Of a DNA stretch of 64,000 bases, positions 50,936 to 61,522 are shown one piece after another (positions within the stretch are counted from its first letter, which is position 1; each line of letters begins with the position of its first letter). Under the pieces are notes generated by a model, which saw only the letters and a program-made list of their open reading frames with translations, searched no databases and was not told the DNA's origin. The stretch spans positions 310,001-374,000 of the forward strand of contig NZ_CABPSA010000003.1 in the NCBI RefSeq assembly GCF_902459615.1, written 5' to 3'. Source of the stretch: Pandoraea commovens (GTDB lineage: Bacteria > Pseudomonadota > Gammaproteobacteria > Burkholderiales > Burkholderiaceae). A program made the translations under genes and the position numbers.

Positions 50936-52522
50936 TCAGGTCACCGGCGCCGGGTTGAACAACGTAAGCGCGTTGTGCAGCCCCCATCGCTCGGCCCACG
51001 TCTTTTCACCGCTTGCGACGGCCAGCATCAGGTGGAACAACTGCCAGCCCACGTCTTCGATGGTGGCCTCGCCCGTGGCGATCCGTCCGGCATCCACATC
51101 CATCAAATCGTGCCAGCGACGCGCCAGATCCGAGCGCGTCGCCACCTTGATGACGGGCACCTCGGCGAGTCCATAAGGCGTCCCACGCCCGGTCGTGAAC
51201 ACATGCAAATTGATACCTGCGGCCAGTTGCAGCGTGCCGCAGATGAAATCGCTCGCGGGCGTCGCGGCGTAGATCAGCCCGCGCTGGTGTTCACGGTCGA
51301 GCTTCGCGCCCGGGGAAATCACGCCGTGAATGGGCCCGCTGCCCGACTTCACAATCGACCCCATCGCCTTCTCGACGATATTGGACAACCCGCCGCGCTT
51401 GTTGCCCGGTGTGGTGTTGGCACTGCGGTCGACGCGCCCGCGCTCCAGGTATGCGTCGTACCAGGCCATCTCGCGAATCATCGCCTCGGCCACTTCCGGT
51501 GTGGCCGCGCGTGAAGTCAGTTGGTCGATGCCGTCGCGCACTTCGGTCACCTCGGAGAACATGACCGTCGCGCCCGCACGCACAAGCAGGTCGGTGGCGA
51601 AGCCCACTGCCGGGTTGGCCGTCACACCGGAGAACGCGTCGCTGCCACCGCACTGCACACCGACAATCAGCTCCGACGCGGGCACCGTCTCACGCTGACG
51701 CGCATTGAGTCGCTCCAGATGGGTGCGCGCCATCGTCAGGATCGAATCGATCATCGACAGAAAGCCGACGTGTGCGTCGTCCTGTAGACAGACGGTGTCG
51801 GGCTTCCCGTCGGCATCGGTGCTGCCGATGGGAATGCTGCCCGCCGGGAGCAAACGTTCCGGCTGCAACTTCTCGCAGCCGAGACTCACGACCATCACTT
51901 CGCCACCAAAGTTGGGATTGGTGGAGATGTTGCGCAGCGTGCGGATCGGGACGATGGCGTCCGGTGCGTCGATGGCCACGCCGCAGCCATACGTATGCTC
52001 CAGCGCGACGACGTCGTCGACGTTCGGATACTGGGGCAGCAACGTCTCCTTGATGCGTTTGACGGCGAACTCCACCACGCCTGCCACGCACTGCACCGTG
52101 GTCGTGATGGCGAGGATGTTGCGCGTGCCGACCGAGCCATCGGCATTCCGATAGCCCTTGAACGTGAAGCCGTCAAGCGGCGGCAATTCGGCAGGCACGC
52201 GCGTGCTGATCGGCAGACGGTCGAGCGACGGCGCTTCGGGCATCGCGATGTTCCGCTCGTTGACCCAACTGCCTGCGCTCAGATCGCGCGCCGCGTAGCC
52301 GATGACCACGCCGTAGCGAACCACCGCAGCGCCTGCGGCCAGATCGATCAGCGCCACCTTGTGGCCCTGCGGTACAGCATCGATGAGCGTGAGTCCGTCC
52401 GCAAACCGACTACCCGCGGGCAAGCCGCCGTCGTTCACCACGATGGCGACGTTGTCCTCTGCCTGCATCCGAATGTAGCGCGGCGCGTCTTTCCCGCCGG
52501 CCGTCTCCTGCGTTGCTGCCAT
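50936..52522 (-). CDS. garD: Galactarate dehydratase
   Basis: A 528-aa UxaA/GarD-family enzyme dehydrating D-galactarate (or glucarate-type substrates) to 5-dehydro-4-deoxy-D-glucarate. N-terminal SAF-like domain ([20 protein letters not shown]), then [51 protein letters not shown] and C-terminal [17 protein letters not shown]. Length equals E. coli GarD (523 aa). ATG 52522 has a GGGAGGGG-rich ribosome region; a longer frame to 52657 lacks similarity. Its product is the substrate of the divergent kdgD. Confidence 0.92.
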   Translation of the reverse strand: MAATQETAGGKDAPRYIRMQAEDNVAIVVNDGGLPAGSRFADGLTLIDAVPQGHKVALIDLAAGAAVVRYGVVIGYAARDLSAGSWVNERNIAMPEAPSLDRLPISTRVPAELPPLDGFTFKGYRNADGSVGTRNILAITTTVQCVAGVVEFAVKRIKETLLPQYPNVDDVVALEHTYGCGVAIDAPDAIVPIRTLRNISTNPNFGGEVMVVSLGCEKLQPERLLPAGSIPIGSTDADGKPDTVCLQDDAHVGFLSMIDSILTMARTHLERLNARQRETVPASELIVGVQCGGSDAFSGVTANPAVGFATDLLVRAGATVMFSEVTEVRDGIDQLTSRAATPEVAEAMIREMAWYDAYLERGRVDRSANTTPGNKRGGLSNIVEKAMGSIVKSGSGPIHGVISPGAKLDREHQRGLIYAATPASDFICGTLQLAAGINLHVFTTGRGTPYGLAEVPVIKVATRSDLARRWHDLMDVDAGRIATGEATIEDVGWQLFHLMLAVASGEKTWAERWGLHNALTLFNPAPVT

Positions 52523-52664
52523 GTCCCTCACCCCTCCCATCTCATCCCGCCAGCCCCGCGTTCCACGACGTTCGCCTTTCTCGATACCTGCGATCTGTCG
52601 CATCACCCGGGCCATGACACAAAAACCACGGGCGGTCGTTGATGTTCGCTCAACCACCCGTCAC

Positions 52665-52682
52665 TTATGTGTCATCATACAT
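52665..52682 (-). promoter_or_regulatory. GntR-like operator, garD side
   Basis: ATGTATGATGACACATAA on the minus strand; core TATGATGACA. TATGAT within it can serve as the garD -10. It is the same motif as at 52809-52828, in the opposite orientation, in the garD-kdgD intergenic region of 379 bp (52523-52901), which otherwise holds no gene. Confidence 0.6.
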
Positions 52683-52808
52683 CTAGAACCCCAGCCATGC
52701 GTGGCTTTACGGGCCTCTGCGCGAATCGGGAAAAACCCTTCCCACGCCTTTTGCGGGTTTATCCCACTGCCATTCGACGGGTCAGCCTCTTGTCCGGCCT
52801 CATCACAT

Positions 52809-52828
52809 GTTATACGATGACATATAAC
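52809..52828 (+). promoter_or_regulatory. GntR-like operator, kdgD side
   Basis: GTTATACGATGACATATAAC, an imperfect palindrome sharing the core (T)A(T/C)GATGACA with the site at 52665. TTGTCC (52790-52795) and TATACG (52811-52816) could form a short-spaced promoter overlapping it. Transcription of kdgD would then be repressed by a FadR-subfamily GntR protein released by a sugar acid (inference). Confidence 0.6.
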
Positions 52829-52901
52829 TCAGCGCCGAGCGCTGGTTGAGCGCCTTCTTTATTCATCGAATCCGGCCCATCAGCCGACAGGAACTCTTGA
52901 A

Positions 52902-53813
52902 ATGACCGCACCTCAAGAACTCAAGCAAATCGTCTCGGACGGCTTGTTGTCTTTCCCCGTGACCGACTTCGACGCGAACGGCGACTTCAACGCACGCGGC
53001 TACGCCGAGCGTCTGGAGTGGCTCGCGCCGTTCGGCGCGACGGCGCTCTTCGCCGCCGGCGGCACGGGCGAATTCTTCTCGCTCACGCCGCAGGATTACA
53101 GCGCCGTGATCAAGACGGCCGTCGACACGTGCGCGGGCAAGGTGCCGATTCTCGCGGGCGCGGGCGGCCCGACCCGTCTGGCCATCGAGTACGCAAAGGA
53201 AGCCGAGCGTCTGGGCGCGAAGGGTGTGCTGCTCATGCCGCACTACCTGACGGAAGCCAGCCTCGACGGCATTGCCGCGCACGTCGAACAGGTCTGCAAA
53301 GCCGTGAACATCGGCGTGATCGTCTACAACCGCGCGAATTCGAAGCTCGGCGCGGACCAACTGGAGCGTCTGGCCGAGAACTGCCCGAACCTGATCGGCT
53401 TCAAGGACGGCGTGGGCGACATCGAGCGCATGGTGCAGATTCGTCGCCGCATGGGCGATCGCTTCTCGTATCTGGGTGGCCTGCCGACGGCAGAAGTCTA
53501 CGCAGCGGCCTACCGCGCGCTGGGCGTGCCGGTGTACTCGTCGGCTGTGTTCAACTTCATTCCGAAGACGGCGATGAAGTTCTATCGCGCCGTGTGCAAC
53601 AACGATCAGGAGACCATCGGCCACCTGCTCGACGTGTTCTTCCTGCCGTACCTGGAGATTCGCAACCGTCGCGCAGGCTACGCCGTGAGCATCGTCAAGG
53701 CGGGTGCCAAACTGGTCGGTCACGACGCCGGTCCGGTGCGCGCACCGCTGACCGACCTGCTGCCGGACGAACTCGCCGCGCTCGACGCGCTGATCAAGAA
53801 GGTCGAAGGCTAA
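52902..53813 (+). CDS. kdgD: 5-dehydro-4-deoxyglucarate dehydratase
   Basis: A 303-aa DHDPS/NAL-superfamily (beta/alpha)8 enzyme that decarboxylates and dehydrates 5-dehydro-4-deoxy-D-glucarate to 2,5-dioxopentanoate (2-oxoglutarate semialdehyde). Motifs: [17 protein letters not shown] at the N-terminus, [11 protein letters not shown], and the Schiff-base Lys168 in IGFKDGVGD. It follows a ribosome site ACAGGA 10 bp upstream. Ten bases separate it from the aldehyde dehydrogenase gene, forming the second and third steps of the pathway. Confidence 0.94.
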   Translation: MTAPQELKQIVSDGLLSFPVTDFDANGDFNARGYAERLEWLAPFGATALFAAGGTGEFFSLTPQDYSAVIKTAVDTCAGKVPILAGAGGPTRLAIEYAKEAERLGAKGVLLMPHYLTEASLDGIAAHVEQVCKAVNIGVIVYNRANSKLGADQLERLAENCPNLIGFKDGVGDIERMVQIRRRMGDRFSYLGGLPTAEVYAAAYRALGVPVYSSAVFNFIPKTAMKFYRAVCNNDQETIGHLLDVFFLPYLEIRNRRAGYAVSIVKAGAKLVGHDAGPVRAPLTDLLPDELAALDALIKKVEG

Positions 53814-53823
53814 GGGGCGCCGC

Positions 53824-55398
53824 ATGCAGATTACCGGTGAGATGTTGATCGGCCGCGCCGACGTGCGCGGCAGTGCGGGAACGCTTGAAGCGTTCGACCC
53901 GTCGCGTGGCGAACGCCTGACGCCGTCGTTCGGCGCGGGCACCGTGCAGGACGTCGAGCGTGCGTGCGAGCTGGCGCGCGCGGCTTTCGATCCGTTCCGC
54001 GCGTTGCCGCTGGCGAAGCGCGCCGAGTTTCTGGAAGCCGTCGCGCAGGCCATCCTCGATCTGGGCGACGCCCTGATCGAACGCGGCCACGCCGAGACCG
54101 GCCTGCCCGTCGCCCGTCTGCAAGGTGAGCGCGGACGCACCGTCGGCCAGTTGCGGATGTTCGCCCGCGTGGTGCGCGACGGCCATTTCCTCGACGCCAC
54201 CATCGACCCCGCGCAACCGGCACGCGAACCGCTGCCGCGCAGCGACCTGCGTCTGTCGAAGATCGGTCTTGGCCCCGTGGCGGTGTTCGGCGCGAGTAAC
54301 TTCCCGCTGGCGTTCTCCGTGGCGGGGGGCGATACGGCGTCGGCATTCGCGGCGGGTTGCCCGGTGATCGTGAAGGCACACTCCGCGCATTTGGGAACGT
54401 CGGAGCTCGTGGCACGCGCCGTGCGCTCGGCCGTGCAGAAGCTCGATTTGCCGGAAGGCGTGTTCTCGCTGCTCGTCGGCGAGCGTGCCGTGGGCGAGGC
54501 ACTGGTGGCGCATCCCGCGATCGCGGCCGTCGGTTTCACCGGTTCGCGTAATGGCGGTCTCGCACTGCAACGCATCGCCCAGTCGCGCGCGGTGCCGATT
54601 CCCGTGTATGCCGAGATGAGCAGCATCAACCCGGTGTACCTGTTGCCCGAAGCGCTGGCCGCACGCGGCGACGCCATCGCGAAGGGTTTCGTCGATTCGC
54701 TGACGATGGGTGTCGGTCAGTTCTGCACGAACCCCGGGCTGGTGCTGGGCCTCGCGGGCGACGCGCTCGAACGTTTCTGCCAGACGGCATCCGACGCGCT
54801 GGCAGCCAAGGCCGCAGGCACCATGCTCACGCCGGGCATTCATCAGGCGTATGACAAGGGTGTCGCGCGTCTGGCCGATGAACCGAACGTGACGCTCGTC
54901 GCGCGCGGTCAGGCGGGCGGCGCATGTCAGGGTCAGGCGGCCCTGTTCCGCACGACGGCCGCCGAGTTTCTCGCCACCCCCGCGCTGCACGACGAAATGT
55001 TCGGGCCTGCGTCGGTCGTGATTGCTTGCAACACCGTCGACGAAATGATCGCCATCACGGAACGTCTGGAAGGTCAGTTGACGGCCACGCTGCAACTCGA
55101 CGCTGGCGACACGGCTAACGCTCGCCGTTTGCTGCCGAGTCTGGAACGTCGCGCCGGACGCATTCTCGCCAACGGTTTCCCGACCGGCGTCGAGGTGTGT
55201 CACGCGATGGTGCACGGCGGCCCGTTCCCGGCGACGTCGAACGCGATGTTCACGTCTGTCGGCGCATCGGCCATCGATCGCTTCCTGCGCCCCGTCTGCT
55301 ATCAGGATCTGCCGGACGCTCTTTTGCCTGAAGCCTTGCAGGAGCGCAATCCGCTCGGTCTGTGGCGACTTCGCGATGGCGCGCTCGCACAAGCGTAA
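53824..55398 (+). CDS. 2-oxoglutarate semialdehyde (2,5-dioxovalerate) dehydrogenase
   Basis: A 524-aa aldehyde dehydrogenase of the family used for 2,5-dioxovalerate (NADP+-preferring). Visible: [47 protein letters not shown], catalytic Cys301 in [21 protein letters not shown]. It would oxidise the semialdehyde from KdgD to 2-oxoglutarate and feed the TCA cycle. Terminated by a strong hairpin 24 bp after the stop. Confidence 0.92.
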   Translation: MQITGEMLIGRADVRGSAGTLEAFDPSRGERLTPSFGAGTVQDVERACELARAAFDPFRALPLAKRAEFLEAVAQAILDLGDALIERGHAETGLPVARLQGERGRTVGQLRMFARVVRDGHFLDATIDPAQPAREPLPRSDLRLSKIGLGPVAVFGASNFPLAFSVAGGDTASAFAAGCPVIVKAHSAHLGTSELVARAVRSAVQKLDLPEGVFSLLVGERAVGEALVAHPAIAAVGFTGSRNGGLALQRIAQSRAVPIPVYAEMSSINPVYLLPEALAARGDAIAKGFVDSLTMGVGQFCTNPGLVLGLAGDALERFCQTASDALAAKAAGTMLTPGIHQAYDKGVARLADEPNVTLVARGQAGGACQGQAALFRTTAAEFLATPALHDEMFGPASVVIACNTVDEMIAITERLEGQLTATLQLDAGDTANARRLLPSLERRAGRILANGFPTGVEVCHAMVHGGPFPATSNAMFTSVGASAIDRFLRPVCYQDLPDALLPEALQERNPLGLWRLRDGALAQA

Positions 55399-55420
55399 TC
55401 GCAATCGCTGTCCCGCAATG

Positions 55421-55454
55421 ACAAACGCCCTCGGATTCGAGGGCGTTTGTTTTG
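55421..55454. terminator. Bidirectional terminator between the dehydrogenase and the anti-sigma gene
   Basis: ACAAACGCCCTCG (55421-55433) and CGAGGGCGTTTGT (55438-55450), a perfect 13-bp stem with loop GATT, followed by TTTT. Confidence 0.9.
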
Positions 55455-55484
55455 GTGCGACGTACGGACAGAAAGCGACGGTCG

Positions 55485-56495
55485 TTATGAAGCCTTATAC
55501 GGCGACTGCAGCGAGGTCAGGTCCCGCAGCATCAACATCCCGTAAAGCGGCGCGACGGGGCCGTCGGCCAGTGCTTTCGCCACGGCCTTGAGATCGGTCG
55601 ACCCCGGCGCCCCGATGAGCGCATAGCCGATCTGTCCCTTGCGCCACGTCACCACGCCCATCTTGTCGATCTGCTGCTCCGCCACGCTCTGATCGGGACG
55701 CGTATCGCGCACCACACACAGCGCCACAGGGTCGCCCGTCGCCGGGAGATACACCATCTGCACCAGCGCCCGGTCCTGCCAGCGCAGACGCTGCACGCGC
55801 TTGAACGTCAGGCCCTGCGAACGCAGGTCGGGCACGCTGATGTCGAGCTTGTCGTTCTGATGGATCTCGTTGACGGTGCGCTCGGTGTCGCTGTCGTCGA
55901 CGTGAATCGACGCCACCGTGTCACGCGCATACAACTGCTGATACTCGGCCGCTGCGCGCACCCATGTCCGGCCCTGCGCGGGCGCAGGGGTGACAGAGGC
56001 GGTCATGAAGCCCCCCGCACCCGAGCGATTCAGCACGCCCGACATCAACGGCAGCGTAATCGCCGTCGCCGCAACACCCGCCGCGAAGGCCGCCGCGAGC
56101 CACCACGGGCGCACGCGTCGTCCGGCAGGCGCATCGTTGGCAGCGGGCACGTTGTGCGTCGTGTCGACACGCACGGGCTGCAACGGTAGCGATGTCGTAG
56201 ATTTAATGGCGTCGGGTGCGTGCGTGTCCTGTTGAACCGACTGAGTCGGCGGCGAGGCCTGACGTTGCGCGTGTTCGCGCAGGAGTGCGTCGAGACCGGC
56301 GCTCAGGCTCTGCGGCACCGGCGGAATCACTTGCGCCGCGAACGTCTCGAGATACGGCAGACGCGAGGCCCGCAACGACGCAACCGCGTCGGCCAGTTCG
56401 GGCGACGCGGCAATGGCCGCTTCCACTTCCGCACGCTCCGCCGGAGGCAGTGCGTCGTCCACGTAAGCGAGCAGGCGGATATCGTCTTCGTTCAT
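55485..56495 (-). CDS. Transmembrane anti-sigma factor
   Basis: A 336-aa RseA/ChrR-like anti-sigma: N-terminal cytosolic domain (EDDIRLLAYVDDALPPAERAE), a single transmembrane helix (WWLAAAFAAGVAATAITLPL, about residues 130-150) and a periplasmic C-terminal domain. It holds the adjacent ECF sigma inactive at the membrane. ATG 56495 overlaps the sigma stop (TGATG). Confidence 0.87.
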   Translation of the reverse strand: MNEDDIRLLAYVDDALPPAERAEVEAAIAASPELADAVASLRASRLPYLETFAAQVIPPVPQSLSAGLDALLREHAQRQASPPTQSVQQDTHAPDAIKSTTSLPLQPVRVDTTHNVPAANDAPAGRRVRPWWLAAAFAAGVAATAITLPLMSGVLNRSGAGGFMTASVTPAPAQGRTWVRAAAEYQQLYARDTVASIHVDDSDTERTVNEIHQNDKLDISVPDLRSQGLTFKRVQRLRWQDRALVQMVYLPATGDPVALCVVRDTRPDQSVAEQQIDKMGVVTWRKGQIGYALIGAPGSTDLKAVAKALADGPVAPLYGMLMLRDLTSLQSPYKAS

Positions 56496-57067
56496 CACGC
56501 GTCCTCCTCACGTGCGCCAGCGGCCGAGCCACCCCGAAGGGTGCGCTCTGCCGTGCGGGGTTGCCCCTCGGGGTTACGAAACTGGTCGCCGATGGTACGG
56601 CGTGCGCGTGACAGACGGCTCATGACCGTGCCGATGGGCACGTCGAGCACTTCTGCCGCTTCCTGATAACTCATACCCTCCACCGCCACGAGCAGCAACA
56701 CGAGACGTTGCGCTTCGGGCAGACGGTCGACCGCACCGAAGACCTGATGACAACTGGCCAGTTCTTCGGGCGTGGATGCCTGAAAATCGGGAATCGCATC
56801 GACGTCGGCTTCGTCCCACGCCAGACTGCCGCGCGAACGCACGCGCCGCGCGCGGATCTCGTTGATCCACGTCGTATGCACGATGCTGAACATCCAGCTC
56901 AACGCCGAGGATCCCGGCTGCCACTGGTGCACGCGCTCCAGCGCGTGCACGCAAGCGCGTTGCACAAGATCCTCGGCATCATGGCGATCGCCCGTAATGC
57001 GCAAGGCGAACGCCCAGAGGCGTGGCAGCAAGCCCGGAAGCAAGCTGGGTAAATCCTGACCGGTCAT
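56495..57067 (-). CDS. ECF sigma factor
   Basis: A 190-aa group IV sigma-70 factor: region 2 (LWAFALRITGDRHDAEDLVQ, followed by WMFSIVHTTWINEIRARR) and region 4 (RLVLLLVAVEGMSYQEAAEV, PIGTVMSRLSRARR). The start 57067 follows AGGAA 8 bp upstream. TATAAT at 57155-57150 (minus strand) may be its own promoter element. Translationally coupled to its anti-sigma. Confidence 0.9.
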   Translation of the reverse strand: MTGQDLPSLLPGLLPRLWAFALRITGDRHDAEDLVQRACVHALERVHQWQPGSSALSWMFSIVHTTWINEIRARRVRSRGSLAWDEADVDAIPDFQASTPEELASCHQVFGAVDRLPEAQRLVLLLVAVEGMSYQEAAEVLDVPIGTVMSRLSRARRTIGDQFRNPEGQPRTAERTLRGGSAAGAREEDA

Positions 57068-57149
57068 CGGCGAATTTCCTGGCGGAGGGTGCGTGACGGC
57101 CACCCAGTCCGAAGCATCGCCAGCGAGTACCGCTGGCACCTGCCGCGAA

Positions 57150-57155
57150 ATTATA
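57150..57155 (-). promoter_or_regulatory. Perfect -10 box upstream of the sigma gene
   Basis: TATAAT on the minus strand, 83 bp before the sigma start. The -35 is not convincing, so initiation could be weak or controlled. Confidence 0.35.
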
Positions 57156-57243
57156 CTGAGCCGCCGCGACTTTGCATGCGCGTTCCCAGCCCGCCGATAT
57201 GCCAACACGCGCCGCTCCCCGTCAGAATCCCGTCAGCGCCTGC

Positions 57244-57636
57244 TCAGGGCTTGACAACGTGCCACACGTCCTTGAAGCCGTCGCCCTTCTTGTCGCCTGC
57301 GGCCGCGTCCTTCGCGAACAGGTACAGCGGCTTGCCCTTGTAGGCCCACTGCTTCATACCGTCGTCGCGCGTGACGATGGAATAGTTGCCTTCGGCCTTG
57401 GCACCGCCATCGGCCATGACCGGCGGCCAGGCCGTCGCGCATCCGCCGTTGCAAGCACTCTTGCCGCTGCCTGCCACATCGTTGTCAAACGTATAGACGG
57501 TGCGGTTCTGCGCGTCGACGAGCATGCCGTCGGCCGTCTTGAGCGGGACTTCCGCGTGGGCCGCAGCAGCAGCGAACAGACCGGCGGCAGCCACGAGGCT
57601 GGTGAGAACAGCGGACATCGATTGACGTTGGTTCAT
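57244..57636 (-). CDS. Secreted protein of the COG4315 (predicted lipoprotein-repeat) type
   Basis: A 130-aa exported protein with signal MNQRQSMSAVLTSLVAAAGL ... cut after AHA, and the family pattern TADGMLVDAQNRTVYTFDND ... CNGGCATAWPPVMA ... QWAYKGKPLYLFAKD. Function is not established; members often sit beside ECF sigma/anti-sigma pairs. AGGAG 8 bp upstream of ATG 57636. The first gene of the sigma operon or a separate target. Confidence 0.85.
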   Translation of the reverse strand: MNQRQSMSAVLTSLVAAAGLFAAAAAHAEVPLKTADGMLVDAQNRTVYTFDNDVAGSGKSACNGGCATAWPPVMADGGAKAEGNYSIVTRDDGMKQWAYKGKPLYLFAKDAAAGDKKGDGFKDVWHVVKP

Positions 57637-57677
57637 GACTTTGGCTCCTGAGTGAAATGTCGTTGTCGACACTCTCT

Positions 57678-57704
57678 GAACGCTTCGCGCCGACCCTTTA
57701 TTCC
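57678..57704 (-). promoter_or_regulatory. ECF-type promoter of the secreted-protein gene
   Basis: On the minus strand GGAATAA (57704-57698), 15 bp, CGTTC (57682-57678). GGAAT...CGTT is a common ECF promoter shape. It lies 42 bp upstream of ATG 57636, suggesting that this gene belongs to the adjacent sigma's regulon. Confidence 0.5.
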
Positions 57705-57973
57705 ACACCTTTCTTAAGATATTTATTGTTGCGGCGCAGCACGCCAAGTGGCCGATATCGCGTCTGATCCGTCGGGAGTTCCAACAGGCACAACGCATAC
57801 TCAAGCGCGTCGCCTCAACGGACCGTTGACCGCTATCGACTCTGCCTAAGCGGAATAATCGCCGTCTGCCAGACGTTTGCCCGTCGGGCAATGCGCCCAA
57901 CCGCGCACCGACGCGCCGCGATGCACCGCCCATGCGCGTCAGGTATAAAAACGATCAGACCGGACACATTCAC

Positions 57974-59710
57974 ATGAACGCCTCATCCAGCGCATCTGCA
58001 TTAGCCGCTCCGCACACCGCCTCACACACCTCTTCGCATACACCGTCGTTACCCCGTCAGTCCCGAATGAGCGTGGCCGCCCGGCTCGGGCTGAGCTTCA
58101 CCGTCATCCTCGCGATGATGCTCGCGCTGGCCGCGCTCGCCGTGCTTCGCGTGCATGGCATCGAGCGCACGCTCACGAACATCAGCGACAACAACAATGT
58201 GAAGCAGCAGTACGCCGTGAACTTTCGCGGCAGCGTGCACGACCGCGCCATCGCCGTGCGCGACATCACGCTGGCCGACGACACCCATGTCGACGAAATC
58301 GTCGCGCTCATCGAGCGCCTGAACGCCGACTATCAGCGCTCTGCCGGACCGATGGACGCCCTCTTTGCGCCATCGAACGCCGAACGCGTGAGCGCAGAAG
58401 AACGCGACGATCTCGCCGCGATCAAGTCCATCGAAGCGCGCACGCAACCGATCATCGCGCAGGTGATCACACTGCGCCGCGCGGGCGACCTCGACGGCGC
58501 GCGCCGTCTCGTGCTCGAACAGGCGCGTCCGGCCTTCGTCGACTGGCTCGCGGCCATCAACCGCATGATCGATCTCGAAGACCGCACCAGTCACACGGAA
58601 TCGATGGCCGCCGTCGCGAGCGCACACGGCTTTCAGACCGTGATGCTCGCGCTGGTGCTCGTCGCGCTGACGTGCGGCGCGGTCATGGCGTTTCTGATTA
58701 CGCGTCAATTGCGACGTGCGCTGGGCGCAGAGCCGGACGACGTCAAAGCGCTGGCGCTGGCGGTGGATCGTGGCGAGCTGTACCACGAGTTCGACGTCGG
58801 ACGCGCAGCATCGAATACGTCAAACGCATCGAACCGCGAACACGACACGAGCATCATGGCGTCGCTCGCGGAGATGGCGACGAATCTGCGCCATGCGGTC
58901 ACGCAAGTGCGCCACGCGTCGCACGACGTCACGGCGATCAGCCACCGCATCGCCTCGGGCAACCGCGACCTCGCCGCACGCACCGCCGAGCAGGCCAGTT
59001 CGCTGGAGCAGACCGCCGCCGCGATGGAAGAACTGACGTCGACCGTCAGCCAGAACGACGACAACTCGCGCGGCGCGAACGATCTCGCCCACCGCGCGGC
59101 CGAGATGGCGGAGCAAGGTGGCGACATGGTCGAGCAAGTGGTCACGACGATGTCGTCCATTGACACGTCGTCGCGCAAGATCGTGGACATCATTGCGGTC
59201 ATCGAAGGCATCGCCTTCCAGACGAACATCCTCGCGCTGAACGCCGCCGTCGAAGCCGCACGTGCGGGCGAACAGGGCAAGGGGTTCGCGGTGGTCGCAG
59301 CAGAAGTGCGCAGCCTCGCCGGACGCAGCTCAGCAGCCGCGAAGGAAGTGAAGCAACTGATCGACGCGTCCGTCGCAGAAGTCGCCTCGGGCACGACGCT
59401 CGTGCAGAACGCGGGCAAGACGATGCGCGAGATCGTGGCGCGCGTGAAGCAGGTCAGCAACGCGATGGACGAAATCAGCGCCGCCAGCCACGAGCAGAAG
59501 CAGGGAATCGAGGAAGTGAATCGCGCGATTGCGCTGATGGATCAGGTGACGTCGCACAACGCGGCGCTGGTGGAAGATGCCGGCGCGGCCGCGCAGATGT
59601 TGCAGCAACAGGCGCAGGCGCTCACGTTGTCGGTCGGTCGCTTCCAGCTGGAAGCGACCGGAGCCAACAATGCAGACGCCGCGATCACTCGCCCTTCGGC
59701 GCTTCCTTGA
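57974..59710 (+). CDS. Methyl-accepting chemotaxis protein
   Basis: A 578-aa chemoreceptor: Ser/His-rich N-terminus, first TM ([20 protein letters not shown]), a periplasmic four-helix-bundle ligand domain to about residue 190, second TM ([20 protein letters not shown]), a HAMP-like linker, then the signalling domain with the hairpin tip [20 protein letters not shown]. No C-terminal CheR-binding pentapeptide. ATG 57974 lacks a good ribosome site; 57932 is an alternative. Its 3' end overlaps the convergent permease gene by 26 bp. Confidence 0.9.
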   Translation: MNASSSASALAAPHTASHTSSHTPSLPRQSRMSVAARLGLSFTVILAMMLALAALAVLRVHGIERTLTNISDNNNVKQQYAVNFRGSVHDRAIAVRDITLADDTHVDEIVALIERLNADYQRSAGPMDALFAPSNAERVSAEERDDLAAIKSIEARTQPIIAQVITLRRAGDLDGARRLVLEQARPAFVDWLAAINRMIDLEDRTSHTESMAAVASAHGFQTVMLALVLVALTCGAVMAFLITRQLRRALGAEPDDVKALALAVDRGELYHEFDVGRAASNTSNASNREHDTSIMASLAEMATNLRHAVTQVRHASHDVTAISHRIASGNRDLAARTAEQASSLEQTAAAMEELTSTVSQNDDNSRGANDLAHRAAEMAEQGGDMVEQVVTTMSSIDTSSRKIVDIIAVIEGIAFQTNILALNAAVEAARAGEQGKGFAVVAAEVRSLAGRSSAAAKEVKQLIDASVAEVASGTTLVQNAGKTMREIVARVKQVSNAMDEISAASHEQKQGIEEVNRAIALMDQVTSHNAALVEDAGAAAQMLQQQAQALTLSVGRFQLEATGANNADAAITRPSALP

Positions 59711-60641
59711 CGCGGCTGACCAACTGCGTCGGACTCACGAATTGCAGCGCGATGAGCACCCAGAGCAACGTGATGGCCATGTAGATCATCGCCATCGCGT
59801 CGATAGACTGCGGGGCTCTCACGCCGGTCGAGAACACTGCGTAGTAGAGCGCGACGACCAGCGTCTGCGTGTCCGGACCGGCGGTGAAGAACGTCAGCTC
59901 GAACATGCCGATGGTGCGCACGAGCACGAGCAGCCCCGCCGCGAGAATGCCCGGCACCAGCAATGGCAGCAACACGTGACGGAAGTACTTCAGCGTGTTC
60001 GCACCGAAAATGCGCGCTGCGGCTTCGAGGTTCGGATCGATCTGCTCGATGAACGGGGTCATCACCAGAATCACGAACGGCAGCGACGGCACGAGATTCG
60101 CGAGAATTACGCCCGTGAGCGTGCCGCCCAGTCCGACCTTGTAAAGCACGGTCGCCATCGGAATGCCGTACGTCACCGGCGGCACAATCAGCGGCAACAG
60201 AAACACCAGCATCGCAAGCTTCTTGCCGGGGAACTGCGCTCGGGCCAGTGCATACGCCGCAGGCACACCCAGCGCAATCGACAGGAGCACGACTGCGCCC
60301 ACGACTTCTACCGTCACCCATAGCACATCGGCGAGTTGAAAGTCGCGCCATGCCTGCGCGTACCAATGCAGCGTGAAACCTTCGGGCAGCGGCGTGCCGA
60401 ACCAGCGCGTGGCGAACGAGTTCATCGTGACGGTGGCGATCATCAGCGCCACGTTCACGAGGAAGAAGATCATCGTGCCCCAGACGAGCACGCGCCACAG
60501 ACGCGAGCCCGGCCCTTCGCGGCGCATTTTGCGCCTGACTTCGGGAACGGCTGCCGACTGGCTGACGGGCGCCTGCGTTGTCATGAAATCTCCGTTCTGC
60601 GCGGCCAGCGTACCGGCCGGATTCTTGTCTGCGACACTCAT
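59685..60641 (-). CDS. ABC transporter permease (PotC-like), second subunit
   Basis: A 318-aa inner-membrane permease with six hydrophobic segments and the EAA-type loop [21 protein letters not shown]. Pattern is that of spermidine/putrescine-type and related importers (two permeases, ATPase, SBP). Its ATG overlaps the stop of the first permease by four bases. The ligand is not predictable from this subunit. Confidence 0.88.
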   Translation of the reverse strand: MSVADKNPAGTLAAQNGDFMTTQAPVSQSAAVPEVRRKMRREGPGSRLWRVLVWGTMIFFLVNVALMIATVTMNSFATRWFGTPLPEGFTLHWYAQAWRDFQLADVLWVTVEVVGAVVLLSIALGVPAAYALARAQFPGKKLAMLVFLLPLIVPPVTYGIPMATVLYKVGLGGTLTGVILANLVPSLPFVILVMTPFIEQIDPNLEAAARIFGANTLKYFRHVLLPLLVPGILAAGLLVLVRTIGMFELTFFTAGPDTQTLVVALYYAVFSTGVRAPQSIDAMAMIYMAITLLWVLIALQFVSPTQLVSRVKEAPKGE

Positions 60642-61522
60642 CCCTTGCCTCCCGTGGTCGGACCGCTATAGAACGCCCGACGCGCGCCGAGCATGCCCGC
60701 CACGATCAGCAACTGCACGAATCCCATCACAATCGCCACGCATGATGCGAGCGAGTAGTCGTAGCTCTCGAACGCGGCTTCGTACGCGGCAATCGACACC
60801 ACGCGCGTCGCCCCTGCGGGCACGCCGAGCAGCACCGCCGACGGGAACACCGAGAATGCCTGCACAAACGACAGACACGCCGCCATCGTCAGGCCCGGCA
60901 CCAGCAGCGGCAGATAGATCAGACGGAATTGCTGCCACGGCCCGGCACCCAGCGTACCCGCCGCGCGCGCGAGCGTCGGATCGATACCGGTGACGTACGA
61001 CAGGATCAGCAGGAACGCGAACGGGAAGCCCGAGATCACCAGCGAGATCAGTACGCCCCAATAATTGTGCGTGAGACGCACTTCGTCGTGATACAGCCCC
61101 AACGCATGCAACGCCTGCGGGAACCAGCCGTTCGGCCCGTAGTAGGTCAGCATGCCGTCGGCGATGAGCACGGTGCCGAGCGTTACGGGAACGACCAGCA
61201 GCATCGTCACGAACTTCGACGCCCGCGTGCTCTTGCGCAACGCGAACGCCGCGGGGATCGATGCCCCCACGTTGATCAGCGTGGCGGGCACGGCGAGCTT
61301 GAGCGTGATCAGCACCGTCGGCCACAACGTCGGCTCGGTGAAGAACTTCAGATAGTTCGCGAAAACGCCGCCACCCTCCATCGGCTGGAAAGACAGGAAC
61401 AGACCGTACGCGAACGGATAGACGAACATCGCGATCAGGCACACAAGCGCGGGCGCGACGAGCCAGCCGCGCCCGTCAGCACGCGCCGCCGGTGTCATCG
61501 ACACAGAAGCGGCGGCACTCAT
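60638..61522 (-). CDS. ABC transporter permease (PotB-like), first subunit
   Basis: A 294-aa permease: GWLVAPALVCLIAMFVYPFA first helix and the loop GIDPTLARAAGTLGAGPWQQ contacting the ATPase. Partner of the permease at 59685-60641. Starts within the ATPase stop (4-bp overlap). Confidence 0.88.
   Translation of the reverse strand: MSAAASVSMTPAARADGRGWLVAPALVCLIAMFVYPFAYGLFLSFQPMEGGGVFANYLKFFTEPTLWPTVLITLKLAVPATLINVGASIPAAFALRKSTRASKFVTMLLVVPVTLGTVLIADGMLTYYGPNGWFPQALHALGLYHDEVRLTHNYWGVLISLVISGFPFAFLLILSYVTGIDPTLARAAGTLGAGPWQQFRLIYLPLLVPGLTMAACLSFVQAFSVFPSAVLLGVPAGATRVVSIAAYEAAFESYDYSLASCVAIVMGFVQLLIVAGMLGARRAFYSGPTTGGKG

Noticed and set aside
52863-55404. Two long open frames on the minus strand (604 and 536 codons) over kdgD and the dehydrogenase
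   Set aside because: Shadows of two recognisable enzymes with catalytic residues on the plus strand.
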